Source: Novosphingobium sp. G106 (GTDB lineage: Bacteria > Pseudomonadota > Alphaproteobacteria > Sphingomonadales > Sphingomonadaceae). Taken from it: 64,000 nucleotides of DNA. The translations under genes and the position numbers were made by a program. The DNA lies in assembly GCF_019075875.1 (NCBI RefSeq), contig NZ_JAHOOZ010000002.1, positions 1-64,000 of the forward strand. Reading direction: 5' to 3'. Each line of letters begins with the position of its first letter. Position 1 is the stretch's first letter. Below, piece after piece: positions 28,312-36,260 of the stretch. The notes beneath the pieces are model-generated. The model saw nothing but the letters and a program-made list of their open reading frames with translations. It had not been told where the DNA came from and searched no databases.

Positions 28312-29343
28312 ATGCCCACTGACCACGATTTGACCTTCGTGGAGCCAGCACGGCGTGCCGAGGTTTCGCGCAGAATCGAAGCCATCGAACGTTTTATCGC
28401 GAAGCCTGGTCGAGCCGCGGCCGAAGCAGAAGCTGCCAAATTGGGCCTACGCCATGCCCAGTTCTACAATATGGTCCGCGCTTGGCGAGCGAGTCCTCGC
28501 CCAGAAGTAGTCGCTGGCGCAGGAGCCTCGCGTCCCAAGCCTACGCGCTTCAAACAGGACCAACTCAAACTCATGGCCGACATTATCTCCGACAGTGGTC
28601 GCGCGCGGCCTAATCTGATTGTCGATCGGATCATGGCAAAGGCTCATACTCTCGGTATTGCGATGCCTGATCGCTGCACGATCGGGCTTCACGTCCGACG
28701 GACCCGACCCAGCCTGCTCACCGATGACATAAAGGCCGGCTTCGAGCTTCTGGTCGACCACACCGTTCTCGATATGCCGGTGAACTTCGGAGACGGCACA
28801 CCGCGGCGGCCGCTAGCTACGATGGTGATCGATGTGACTGCTGAAGCCATTATCGGGCTCACCATTTCCGCAAAAACCCCAAATCCTGCCTCTACACCGA
28901 AGGCGCTGCTTGATTCTATTCGCGGAGGGCTGCGGAATGATCACAAAGAGAGCTCGTTCCTGAAACGGATTGGCATCGTTGCGCATTCGAAAGAGGAAGC
29001 GTTCGACATTCTGGAGCCTCTTCGCGCGAGCGGGTTTGACGCGAGTGTCCGGTTGACCGATCGGTTCGGCGGGGGTCTGAGCGTCGAGGCTCTGCTCGGC
29101 TACCTCCACGCGCGCATCAAATTGAGGCCTCGGCTAGTTTGGAACGAGGGATCCCGGAGGCTGTTTCGGCTAGCTCCGGGTTCGATCGCGCTCCAGCCCC
29201 AAGAGGCGCAGTTGCTGGCTCACGGCCGGCTGACAAGCAGACACGCGACTACGGCGCTTGGGCACATCAATGGCTCGGCCCGAACGCGGCTCATAGGCGA
29301 ATTGCTCACCTTAGCTGAATGTGCGCCGGCGTGGCGTACATGA
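28312..29343 (+). CDS. Transposase-like protein with degenerate RNase H triad
   Basis: The 343-residue protein starts 120 bp inside the transposon. The ATG at 28312 follows GAGGAGG. An N-terminal helix-turn-helix (about residues 20-60, AEAAKLGLRHAQFYNMVRAW) is followed by a linker. FELLVDHTVLDMPVNFGDG (Asp149) and TMVIDVTAEAIIGLTIS then match the first strands of the TnsB/TniA/Mu integrase core. Where the second catalytic Asp is expected (about residue 224), the sequence reads GIVAHSKEEAF. A Glu is present in GGLSVEALLGYL (Glu259). The protein is half the usual transposase length and has no C-terminal Mu domain. It may be a regulator, an end-binding accessory protein or an inactive transposase. 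Confidence 0.6.
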   Translation: MPTDHDLTFVEPARRAEVSRRIEAIERFIAKPGRAAAEAEAAKLGLRHAQFYNMVRAWRASPRPEVVAGAGASRPKPTRFKQDQLKLMADIISDSGRARPNLIVDRIMAKAHTLGIAMPDRCTIGLHVRRTRPSLLTDDIKAGFELLVDHTVLDMPVNFGDGTPRRPLATMVIDVTAEAIIGLTISAKTPNPASTPKALLDSIRGGLRNDHKESSFLKRIGIVAHSKEEAFDILEPLRASGFDASVRLTDRFGGGLSVEALLGYLHARIKLRPRLVWNEGSRRLFRLAPGSIALQPQEAQLLAHGRLTSRHATTALGHINGSARTRLIGELLTLAECAPAWRT

Positions 29344-29373
29344 CCTTGCAAGGTGCGCCTCTATGGCGTACAT
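29321..29373. promoter_or_regulatory. Direct-repeat operator of the toxin-antitoxin pair
   Basis: Two 21-bp direct repeats start at 29321 and 29353, a 32-bp period or three helical turns. Both carry GTGCGCC, then four variable bases, then TGGCGTACAT. The first overlaps the 3' end of the transposase-like gene and the second ends 25 bp before the antitoxin start. Ribbon-helix-helix antitoxins commonly bind such repeats for autorepression. Confidence 0.6.
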
Positions 29374-29398
29374 ATTTGTCGAAATAGAAGGAATTTCC

Positions 29399-29707
29399 AT
29401 GTTGACCTACCACGACAGCATAGGTGGGATTGAAGAGCGCAGTTCTGAACGAATGTCGTTTCGGACCAAGCCGCGCATCAAGGAAACCATCCAAAAGGCA
29501 GCTGCTCTTTCAGGTGTAGACGATTCGGTATTCACGATGAACGCGGCCTACAAGGCTGCCATGGAAACGATTTCCGCTCATGAGCATACGATGCTCGAGC
29601 CAGTCGATCACGAGGCCTTCTTTGCCGCCCTGGATCGCCCCGCTGCTCCCACTGAGAACCTTCGCGCCGCCTTCGCGCGTCACAAAGGGACGATCGAAAG
29701 CAAGTGA
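29399..29707 (+). CDS. DUF1778 ribbon-helix-helix antitoxin (TacA-like)
   Basis: The 102-residue protein begins MLTYHDSIGGIEERSSERMS, then FRTKPRIKETIQKAAALSGV. The R-x-S/T-F-R-x-K-P-x-x-K-E-x-I-x-x-A-A segment is the DUF1778 DNA-binding fold. The C-terminal part (LEPVDHEAFFAALDRPAAPT then NLRAAFARHK) is the toxin-wrapping tail seen in TacA proteins. The ATG at 29399 follows AGAAGGA. The stop overlaps the toxin start. It would neutralise the acetyltransferase encoded next and repress the operon through the direct repeats upstream. Confidence 0.9.
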   Translation: MLTYHDSIGGIEERSSERMSFRTKPRIKETIQKAAALSGVDDSVFTMNAAYKAAMETISAHEHTMLEPVDHEAFFAALDRPAAPTENLRAAFARHKGTIESK

Positions 29708-30258
29708 CAGATAATCAGGCGGGTGGAAAATCCACCATCGAGCCGCTCGATCCATCCAAACATGATCGAGCGGCTTTTTCGTGCGGGGTCGAGCAAGTCG
29801 ACAATTATTTCAAAAAAACTGCAAACAAGCTCACCCAAGCTGGCAACATTCGGGTATTCGTTCTTACCAGCCCAGACGGATCGCTTGTAGGCTTCTATGC
29901 TACAAACGCTCACTCCATCCATTATACCGACCTGCCTGACAAGTTTCGCCGGGATCGACCTGGTCAGGGCTATATCTCAGCTGCGTATATCTCCATGATC
30001 GCTGTTGATTTTCGTTTTCAAGGAAAAGGCTTTGGCGGGGATCTGCTCACCGACTGCCTACGGCGTATCGCAACCGCGTCTGATGAAATTGGGATACGAG
30101 TCATCCTTCTCGATATCCTCGACTGTAACGACCCCGCACTCACTGAACGGCGCAAAAATCTTTATGCGAGCTATGGTTTCGAACCATTTCCTTCAAATGA
30201 TTTGCGGATGTATCTGCCGATAAGCGATGTGAAAGCGCTCGCAGTCGATTTTGAATAG
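29704..30258 (+). CDS. GNAT acetyltransferase toxin (TacT-like)
   Basis: The 184-residue GNAT protein begins with a GTG at 29704 whose bases overlap the antitoxin stop (GTGA). FSCGVEQVDNYFKKTANKLT is the TacT-type N-terminus, and FVLTSPDGSLVGFYATNAHS follows. The acetyl-CoA loop is FRFQGKGFGGDLLTDCL, and the catalytic-type C-terminus contains LYASYGFEPFPSNDLRMYLP. TacT toxins acetylate aminoacyl-tRNA and block translation. Partner and order (RHH antitoxin first) match type II modules. It is the cargo of the transposon, so it probably stabilises the element. Confidence 0.9.
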   Translation: MTDNQAGGKSTIEPLDPSKHDRAAFSCGVEQVDNYFKKTANKLTQAGNIRVFVLTSPDGSLVGFYATNAHSIHYTDLPDKFRRDRPGQGYISAAYISMIAVDFRFQGKGFGGDLLTDCLRRIATASDEIGIRVILLDILDCNDPALTERRKNLYASYGFEPFPSNDLRMYLPISDVKALAVDFE

Positions 30259-30382
30259 ACCATTTTCGGTTTGATCGATGACGAGTTCCTAAGCCGATAT
30301 TATCAGAGGCGTAAGCGCCACAGCCCCCTATCTGCTCTCAACGCGCCGCTGGACATTGGGTCATTTCAAAGCTGTCCGCGCG

Positions 30383-30521
30383 GGCATCGTCGGCACCATA
30401 GGTGCGGTAGTTACCCAGTCCTGCCGGGCGATTCGATAAGACCGGAACGCTCTTAGTAGCGGATCGTCTCGACCTTGACGCCGGTCGCCGCCGAGAGCCG
30501 TCCGATGGTGAGAGCCGTCAT
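30383..30521 (-). pseudogene. MerR-family regulator, 5' half (split by transposon)
   Basis: From the ATG at 30521 the reading TALTIGRLSAATGVKVETIR then Y is the MerR helix-turn-helix. A TAA follows where relatives have a second Tyr, then ERSGLIESPGRTG, a short frameshift, and NYRTYGADDA up to the transposon end. The 3' half is at 27938-28190. The nonsense codon shows that the gene was dead independently of the insertion, or died after it. The upstream side abuts a truncated phosphodiesterase, so the native promoter is gone. Confidence 0.72.
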
Positions 30522-31027
30522 GCGCGAAAATGGCTGTGCCAACGAGCGGCGTCGCCTTGCCGGGCGTGAGATCGACGAGCTTGTACTTGCCCAAGGGCGC
30601 TTTTCCGCGATCTGTGAAATTCGCCCACGCTTCGCCGTTGAAGTAAATGTCAAGCAGAGCCTTGCTGACCGAGGGGAGCGCATAAATAGGCTTGGCGCTA
30701 TCCTCCGGCGAGGCGATCAACATGCCGGCGACGTGGTCCAAGATGCGCATGACTGATCAGGTAGCCGGCGATGTCGTTGTGCAAGGTCGTGTCGAGCGAA
30801 CGCTGAAGTGTGGCGAGATGTCGTGCGGTCTCCATCCCGTTTACCAGAGTGCCGGCGTCGCACATCACCCCCCTGGCCTGCTCTTGAGGCGCGATCATCC
30901 ATGCCGAGAGGTTACCGTCATCCAGTCCGCCACGCACCCCGATCGCGGTCACGTCAAAATCAGCTTCGACAGCGGGAGTGGTTGCCAGCATCGCCAGGGT
31001 GAGACCGGCCAGTATCTTCAGGTTCAC
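30522..31027 (-). pseudogene. Class II cyclic-nucleotide phosphodiesterase, truncated
   Basis: A signal peptide (LKILAGLTLAMLATTPAVEA) precedes FDVTAIGVRGGLDDGNLSAW and VMCDAGTLVNGM. The class II metal motif ISHAHLDHVAGML is recovered across a frame break. The sense continues IASPEDSAKPIYALPSVSKA then LLDIYFNGEAWANFTDRGKA. These periplasmic metallo-beta-lactamase-fold enzymes hydrolyse cAMP. The sense stops at about LVGTAIFA, where merR begins, so the second half and remaining metal ligands are missing. The frameshift lies near 30748. Confidence 0.75.
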
Positions 31028-31216
31028 GGATATCCTCGCTTCACGTCAGTCAACATCCGACCCTCACCGCAATTTGAGCACGCGGCGTCTACCTGCGGAT
31101 TCCACTGAACGGCAGAGCTTTGCCACAGGCACGCTGCAGGCCATGAGTTCTTCGGCCTGGCCAGCGAACAACGAGCGCGGGCTGCCTGGCATCACTGCCA
31201 AGATCGACCGAACGAC
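31028..31216. other. Short intergenic gap with no recognised gene
   Basis: This stretch upstream of the phosphodiesterase fragment should contain its promoter, but no clear element was fixed. It ends at the 3' end of the PAP2 phosphatase fragment. Confidence 0.35.
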
Positions 31217-31480
31217 CTACTGCCTCGCCAGAGCTTCACTTTCACGATCACAGTCAGACGTGAGGGCTGCCCCACTCGACCGAAGGCGCGCAACCTCGCT
31301 CCGCGCAGCGGCCACATCGGCAGCGAACGTCGGATCGGCACTGAGCCGCATGACTGTAGCGGTTGCAACTACCCGGCCTTCCTCGATATCGCTGAGCCAA
31401 TGGACGTTGCATATCCGCCGACTATCACCAAAGGCGCGACCTCGCGCGACGAGACGCGCTGCCCGATCAGGAATGATAAG
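31217..31480 (-). pseudogene. PAP2/class A acid phosphatase, C-terminal fragment
   Basis: IIPDRAARLVARGRAFGDSR followed by RICNVHWLSDIEEGRVVATA matches the end of class A non-specific acid phosphatases: the G-R-A-x-G-x-S-R-x-x-C-x-x-H-W-x-S-D motif with the catalytic His. The tail DCDRESEALARQ ends the protein. The first two-thirds is missing; upstream the sequence is a MATE transporter fragment in another frame. Confidence 0.65.
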
Positions 31481-31677
31481 GCAAAGACGATCAAGAGCGC
31501 CATCATGAACTTCGCGCCGAGTTCGACTGCGCTTTGCACTGCTGCGTCGCCGAGCCGGCCGATCACCCACATGTCGGCGAGGCCGAACAGGGCTGTCGCA
31601 ACATAGGTAAGCATTGCCGGCAAGGCGATGCTCGAGACGAGGCGCGTCGGTTCGGCGGTTCTCCCGAGCCGGAACAT
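31480..31677 (-). pseudogene. MATE efflux transporter, N-terminal fragment
   Basis: From the ATG at 31677 the reading LVSSIALPAMLTYVATALFG then LADMWVIGRLGD and SAVELGAKFMMALLIV is the first two helices of a MATE family exporter. The sense ends at the junction with the PAP2 fragment. Only about 65 residues remain, so it is non-functional. Confidence 0.65.
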
Positions 31678-31705
31678 CACTCTGTCAGCCGGAACGCGAT
31701 GACAT

Positions 31706-32999
31706 TCATGGCGGAGTCCAGTCACAGCCAGATTCCGCTTGGGTGATGAGCCGCGCACCGCGCTGATTGCGCGTGTAAATCCACAACCAGTTGAGTGCGA
31801 CGCTGAGGCGGGACCGGACGCCGACGAGGAAATAGATGTGGGCGATTCCCCATAGCCACCAAGCAGCTGAGCCCCGCAGCTTGAGCCATCCGAAGTCGAT
31901 CACCGCCTTGCGCTTGCCAATCTGGGCGAGGCTACCCCCATGATGATACTGGAACGGCGGCAGCTTGGGTTTACCCGCGAGCCGCCGCCGGATCGCCTTG
32001 GCGACGTAGGCCCCCCTCCTGCTTCGCGGCAGGGGCGATCCCCGGCACCGGCGTACCACCCGGTGCCTCGACGGTGATCGTGTCTCCCACCGCGAAGATG
32101 TCGGGATGGCCGGGAACGCTGAGATCGGACTCGACGATGATCCGCCCGTTTCGGTCGGCCGCCACGCCAAGCCACAGCGCGGCCGGCGAGGCCCGCACGC
32201 CGGCGGCCCAGATCACAGTGCGAGCTTGCACGCGCTCGTCGCCGAAGGTCACCGCCCCGCGCTCGATCAGCGTAACCATTGCGCCCAGCTTTACTGTCAC
32301 GTCAAGCTTCTCCAGCGCGCGCTTCGCATAGTCGGAGAGGCTGTCCGAATAGCCGTTGAGGACCTTCGGTCCGGCCTCGACGAGCAGCACATTCGTCTTG
32401 CGGGTATCGATCGTGCGGAAATCCCGGGCAAGCGTATCATGCGCGAGATCCGCGATCGTACCGGCCAATTCGACTCCGGTAGGGCCTGCGCCGACGATGA
32501 CGAAGGTGAGCAGTGCCGCTCTACGCGCCGGATCGGCTTCGCGCTCAGCTTCCTCGAATGCCAGCAGAATGCGGCTACGAATGGCAGTAGCGTCTTCAAT
32601 CGTCTTCAGCCCCGGAGCGATAGCTTCCCATTCATCGTGCCCGAAATAGCCGTGCCGGGCACCCGTTGCGAGAATCAGCGTATCGTAGGGAACCAGGCTT
32701 CCATCTGCGAGGCGCACCGTGCGGCCGACCGCATCCACGCCTGTCACAGTTTCGAGAATAGTGGTGACGTCCTTGCGATTGTGGAGCATCGATCGGATCG
32801 GCCACGCGACCTCGGACGGCGCGAGCGACGCGGTCGCGACCTGATACAGGAGCGGCTGGAAGAGATGGTGATTGCGCTGGTCGATGAGGACGATGTCGAC
32901 CTCTGCGCCCTTCAGTTGCTTCACAGCCCACAGGCCGCCGAACCCGGCGCCCACGATGACCACGCGATGTCGTTTCGAAAGATCTTTGCTTTCCGTCAT
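31706..32999 (-). pseudogene. ndh: Type II NADH dehydrogenase, one frameshift
   Basis: NDH-2 transfers electrons from NADH to quinone without proton pumping. The FAD-binding start is RVVIVGAGFGGLWAVKQLKG. The NADH-binding glycine motif is LTFVIVGAGPTGVELAGTIA, and the FAD-contact motif is DIFAVGDTITVEAPGG. At the C6 run 32011-32016 the frame shifts: APAAKQEG should continue as AYVAKAIRRRLAGKPKLPPF and then FLVGVRSRLSVALNWLW to 31706, the membrane-anchoring C-terminus. One base fewer restores about 430 residues. The ATG at 32999 fits the family start. The hypothetical gene at 33067 is 67 bp upstream in the same direction. Confidence 0.85.
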
Positions 33000-33066
33000 C
33001 GGTGATATGATCACCTTTCGAGATGAGCGCTCTGCGGTAGTTCCCCAGTGTCGCCGGTCTTGTAGA

Positions 33067-33333
33067 CTAGTCCCGGGCAGGGTCACCTTCATAGTCGCCA
33101 AGTGCAGCTTCAACCATCGCGCGCCACATCTCCGGCTCGCCGGCGTTCGCCATGACGATATCAGGCTCGCGGAGCGTTTTCAGAACGGCCACAGCCTGCC
33201 CGATATAGAGATGCCACTCTGCATCCACCTCATCGCCAGCGGAAGGCTCGTATCCTTCGGCGTTCACGCTCAGTCGTTCCGCGGCGAGAACGCGTGCTAT
33301 CCGTTCCACGGCACTCAGCTCAGAGATCGGCAT
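33067..33333 (-). CDS. Conserved-looking small hypothetical protein
   Basis: The 88-residue acidic protein reads ISELSAVERIARVLAAERLS then EWHLYIGQAVAVLKTLREPD. A strong GGAGGGTG precedes the ATG at 33333. The composition and the spacing to the next gene suggest a real gene transcribed with ndh. I do not know its function; the style is of proteins encoded beside phage or metabolic genes in sphingomonads. No membrane segment is present. Confidence 0.65.
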   Translation of the reverse strand: MPISELSAVERIARVLAAERLSVNAEGYEPSAGDEVDAEWHLYIGQAVAVLKTLREPDIVMANAGEPEMWRAMVEAALGDYEGDPARD

Positions 33334-33426
33334 GTCACCCTCCTGACGGTATTACCCAGACCAGAACGCCGCCGTCTCCATACAGGTTGCACGTAATCTG
33401 GATTCTCGCTGCGCAGCGACGATAGC

Positions 33427-33625
33427 TTACCCCCGAAATGCCGTGGTCACGAATTCGCAGCTCAGCCGTATGCCCATGGGATCGATGCTGTGACCCAGGT
33501 TCGGACGGACATGCGCCGTTACCTCAATGTCGAGCTGTTGAGCTCGCGGTCGGCGGCGTGCAGTGCTGTCACCGGGACTACAGGATCTTGCGAGCCATGC
33601 ACCAAGCACTGGCGGCTTGGATGCC
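33427..33625 (-). pseudogene. Alpha/beta-hydrolase (esterase) C-terminal fragment
   Basis: LVHGSQDPVVPVTALHAADR in one frame and QQLDIEVTAHVRPNLGHSID then PMGIRLSCEFV in the next together match the end of phospholipase/carboxylesterase proteins. The acid (DPVVP) and the catalytic His (LGHSID) are both visible. A one-base shift separates the parts. The N-terminal half with the nucleophile is missing. The stop is at 33427. Confidence 0.5.
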
Positions 33626-33996
33626 AATCCCCCCGAAGCTCCACAGTGCCAGTGAGCATGCCTGATTAGCCAATGATTGCAGCTACCCGTGCGCCCGGAC
33701 CCGATCCATGAGAAACCTTGGCCTATGCTGAATGTCTGACGAGTCCGGTTCCTTTGTGGACCACCGGTTCTCCAAGGCTCTTCAACTTGCTTTGAGGCGA
33801 ATGCGCCTGTCGCCCCCCTGGCGCGACAATGCGCAAGACAGGGTCTCTTCGTTCGGCAGGTGAATGGACGTGGGGTAATCGCGGGAGCGAGTTACCTCTG
33901 ACCCGGTGAATTTTAGAGAGAGGTGGCTGTTCCCCAATATTATGGAAGTACGGGCTCACGACCGGAAACCGGGCCCAAGCATCAAAGAGAACAGCC
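33626..33996. other. Intergenic region next to the IS110 remnant
   Basis: No gene was recognised. The right portion, from about 33890, is probably the upstream end of the IS110-family element whose transposase starts at 33997, but the element terminus could not be fixed. Confidence 0.35.
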
Positions 33997-34357
33997 ATGG
34001 ACGAGTATACCGGGTTAGACGTCTCGTTGAAAGAGACGGCGATCTCAGCGCGGCGTGCAGGCAAGCGGGTCTGGCGCGGCAAGTGCGTCTCGGATCCGCA
34101 GCTTCTTGCGGCAGCGATCCGCAAGCATGCGCCGTCCGCAAAGCTGGTTGTTTTTGAAACGGCACCGTTAGCATATGGTTCTTCCATGCGCTGACCGGGG
34201 AGGGGCTCCCGGCGATCTGCATCGATGCACGTCACGCCAAGGCAGCTCCCGACATCGCAGCGAACAAGACCGACGCCGGCTTCTTCCGTGAAGTGCGGGT
34301 GAAGGCGTTCGACAGCATGCTCTCCCGAAGCCTGGTCGCAGCTCGCATCAGAAGCTA
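33997..34357 (+). pseudogene. IS110-family transposase remnant with internal deletion
   Basis: MDEYTGLDVSLKETAISARR, then AGKRVWRGKCVSDPQLLAAA, and after a frameshift ALTGEGLPAICIDARHAKAA and IAANKTDA, match the DEDD domain. Relatives continue through NDADGLA and about a dozen more residues; here the reading jumps directly to GFFREVRVKAFDSMLSRSLV, an internal deletion. The sense ends at a chance TAG at 34355-34357 that abuts a HAD gene fragment on the other strand. It is distinct from the IS110 copy at 3.0-3.4 kb. Confidence 0.78.
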
Positions 34358-34411
34358 GTCGGCGCTTTCCACAAGCGTGCCATCGAAATCGAATACGATC
34401 AGAACGTACAC
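34355..34411 (-). pseudogene. HAD-superfamily hydrolase, N-terminal stub
   Basis: From a GTG at 34411 the reading VYVLIVFDFDGTLVESAD contains the HAD motif I DxDGT with the nucleophilic Asp. A stop follows at the junction with the IS110 remnant. Nineteen codons remain of what was probably a phosphoglycolate-phosphatase-like gene downstream of the tRNA gene. Confidence 0.5.
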
Positions 34412-34455
34412 TCGCGTGATGCTTCTCGCCTTTGGCGCCGAGCTACCGGCCCACT

Positions 34456-34540
34456 TGGTGCGGACGGCGGGACTCGAACCCGCACGGGGCTTGCCCAGGG
34501 GATTTTAAGTCCCCGGCGTCTACCATTCCGCCACGTCCGC
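34456..34540 (-). tRNA. tRNA-Leu (UAA anticodon)
   Basis: Read on the minus strand, the gene starts GCGGACGTGGCGGAATGG and ends with the matching acceptor strand GTCCGC, discriminator A and an encoded CCA (34456-34458). The anticodon stem GGGGA/TCCCC encloses the loop CTTAAAA, giving anticodon TAA. The long variable arm, GGGCAAGCCCC-like, is the class II form expected of leucine tRNA, and the T-arm GGTTCGAGTCC is intact. It decodes UUA and UUG. It lies beside truncated IS and HAD sequences, so it may have been an integration target. Confidence 0.93.
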
Positions 34541-34614
34541 GCCGGACGCGCGCAGTGGCAGACCGGGAGGGACGACGCAACTCGGCGAACGGCCTCGATC
34601 ATCCAACAAAGAGT

Positions 34615-34818
34615 TCAGCTCACCGTCGATGGATCGAAGCAGCAAAAGCCATGCTCGGTGATCAGCGATTTGGCCTCCAGCTCGTCTTTCTCCGCGCCGT
34701 CGAGAGAAGCGACCTTGAGGAAGGTCCAGGGGCCGAGTTCCTCCGGCAGGGTCACGCCCGCCTCGTTACCACAGAGCGCCCAAAGTCCGTTCGCGCCGAC
34801 GAAACACCAGACCTGCAT
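34615..34818 (-). CDS. Small hypothetical protein
   Basis: The 67-residue protein begins MQVWCFVGANGLWALCGNEA and continues LPEELGPWTFLKVASLDGAE. CGGAG precedes the ATG at 34818 at suitable distance. The composition is protein-like, with several Trp and Cys residues, and it ends just upstream of the tRNA gene. I do not recognise a domain. Confidence 0.6.
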   Translation of the reverse strand: MQVWCFVGANGLWALCGNEAGVTLPEELGPWTFLKVASLDGAEKDELEAKSLITEHGFCCFDPSTVS

Positions 34819-34966
34819 TTGTTTAACTCCGCATTTGGCGGGGCTCCTTAGAAGATGGGATCGCCGCAGGACAGCAGGGCCGGCAAATTTCTTGTTCGGC
34901 CGACGCGCCCGATGTCCGCTCTGGCCGCGGCCCGCGCTTACAATGGGGCGTGGGGAAGGGGGAAGG

Positions 34967-35998
34967 TCACAGCCGGACCGTGGAGCCGCTGACTGCGCTC
35001 TCGAGACCGGCCTGAAGCACCTCCATTACGAGCAGGGCCTCATCTACCGGCACCGGGTTAGGCTCATTCTCCTGAAGCGCATGGACCAAGCGCCGCCAGA
35101 ACAGCCCGTAGTCGCCGCGTTCGTTGGCGATGGGAAGCTCCCGGTTACCAGCTTGAGTGAACAAGCCCAGCTCTGGGTCGCAGCCCAAATCCCGATGGCC
35201 GGGAGCGGATCCCGCAAGGACCGCCGACTCCTGCGTGTCGAAACCTTGCTTCACCCAGCTTCCGCTGGTTCCGTATACCGAGAACCGCAATCGATGGTCG
35301 GCCGAAAGCTTGCTGGAATGCAGGATCGCTCGCATTCGCGGATAGTGAAGGATAGCATGAAACCAGTCGGGCGCAGGCGCGCCATCGCGCATCGTTGCGA
35401 TGTCAGCCGTCACGGCCTCGGGCTTGCCGAACAGGCAAAGCGCCTGGTCGACAAGATGCGGGCCCAGGTCGAGCCACGACCCGCCCTCGCGCGCTTCTTT
35501 CCAAACTCCCCCGGGTTCCGGCCGCCAGCGGTCGAAGTGGCTTTCGAAATGAACGATGCGGCCCAGGCGACATTCGGCGATGAGCCGTTGCAGAGTGAGG
35601 AAATCGGCGTCCCAGCGGCGATTGTGAAATACCGTAACCATCCTGCCGGCGAGATCCGCCGTCTCGGCGATACGCCGGGCGTCCGCGAGGTTCGTCGCGA
35701 ACGGCTTGTCGACCACGACATGTTTGCCGGCGCGTAGCGCTGCAATCGCATGCTCGGCATGCAGCGCGTCAGGGCTCGATACGACAACGAGATCGATTCC
35801 GGTCTGGGCCAGGAGTTCCACTACGGACGGAACGACGGCCATGTCCGGCAGATCGCTGTGTACCTTGGCTGGATCGCGGGACACCACGGCGCGCAGCGTG
35901 AGGCCGTCCGTGGCCTGGATAAACGGCGCGTGAAACACGCGGCCGCCGAGGCCGTAGCCGATCAAGCCAACTCCGATTTGCTTCGATGCCTTGGTCAT
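34967..35998 (-). CDS. Gfo/Idh/MocA-family oxidoreductase
   Basis: This is an intact 343-residue NAD(P)-dependent dehydrogenase. The Rossmann start is IGVGLIGYGLGGRVFHAPFI. The conserved EKP-type motif appears as GKHVVVDKPFATNLADARRI, with the cofactor-adjacent Lys. The substrate-domain motif GGSWLDLGPHLVDQALCLFG supplies the Asp and His expected at the active site. Family members oxidise or reduce sugar derivatives such as inositol; the substrate cannot be told here. The ATG at 35998 is the natural start. Confidence 0.9.
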   Translation of the reverse strand: MTKASKQIGVGLIGYGLGGRVFHAPFIQATDGLTLRAVVSRDPAKVHSDLPDMAVVPSVVELLAQTGIDLVVVSSPDALHAEHAIAALRAGKHVVVDKPFATNLADARRIAETADLAGRMVTVFHNRRWDADFLTLQRLIAECRLGRIVHFESHFDRWRPEPGGVWKEAREGGSWLDLGPHLVDQALCLFGKPEAVTADIATMRDGAPAPDWFHAILHYPRMRAILHSSKLSADHRLRFSVYGTSGSWVKQGFDTQESAVLAGSAPGHRDLGCDPELGLFTQAGNRELPIANERGDYGLFWRRLVHALQENEPNPVPVDEALLVMEVLQAGLESAVSGSTVRL

Positions 35999-36171
35999 AT
36001 CGTCCCGCTAGCACATTGCGCAGCGGCAACGCGACCAAACCTGCTAAGCAAATTTATATCAGTCACCCAGAGTCTATTGTCGCGTTCGTACTAGGAATGG
36101 CACCGAATCGTACTAGTAATGGACTCGCGACCACAAGGGCTTGCTTCAGAAATGAGACAGGTTCTTTCCTA

Positions 36172-36205
36172 AAAGGCGGCCATTACTGGTCGCCTTTCTT
36201 TTTTT
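36172..36205 (-). terminator. Intrinsic terminator, probably bidirectional
   Basis: AAAGGCGGCC at 36172 and GGTCGCCTTT ending at 36197 form a 10-bp stem (one G-T pair) with a 6-base loop. On the plus strand it is followed by C and seven T; on the minus strand by TTTT. The minus-strand use would end the transcript of the 27-residue peptide gene at 36261-36344. No plus-strand gene precedes it. Confidence 0.7.
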
Positions 36206-36260
36206 GCGCATCGCCAAAATAATTTTCGTCAGCGGACGCTCATGGTGGCGAAGGCCTGTT

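Larger units (their letters stand above)
28191..30382. mobile_element. 2,192-bp transposon with toxin-antitoxin cargo
   Basis: The ends are perfect 11-bp inverted repeats, CGCGCGGACAG at 28191-28201 and CTGTCCGCGCG at 30372-30382. They are flanked by a 5-bp target duplication GGCAT at 28186-28190 and 30383-30387. The insertion divides a merR gene whose halves rejoin in sense when it is removed. Subterminal repeats of the form GACAG(N)2TTGAAATG occur at both ends. Inside are a 343-residue protein with an RNase H-like start and a DUF1778/GNAT toxin-antitoxin pair. A 5-bp duplication with multiple end repeats recalls TnsB/TniA/Mu-type elements. I could not match it to a named family, and no ATPase or resolvase partner is present. 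Confidence 0.85.

Noticed and set aside
34658..35737. 359-codon open frame on the plus strand
   Set aside because: It is antisense to the Gfo/Idh/MocA dehydrogenase and the small hypothetical gene; its composition is arginine-rich.
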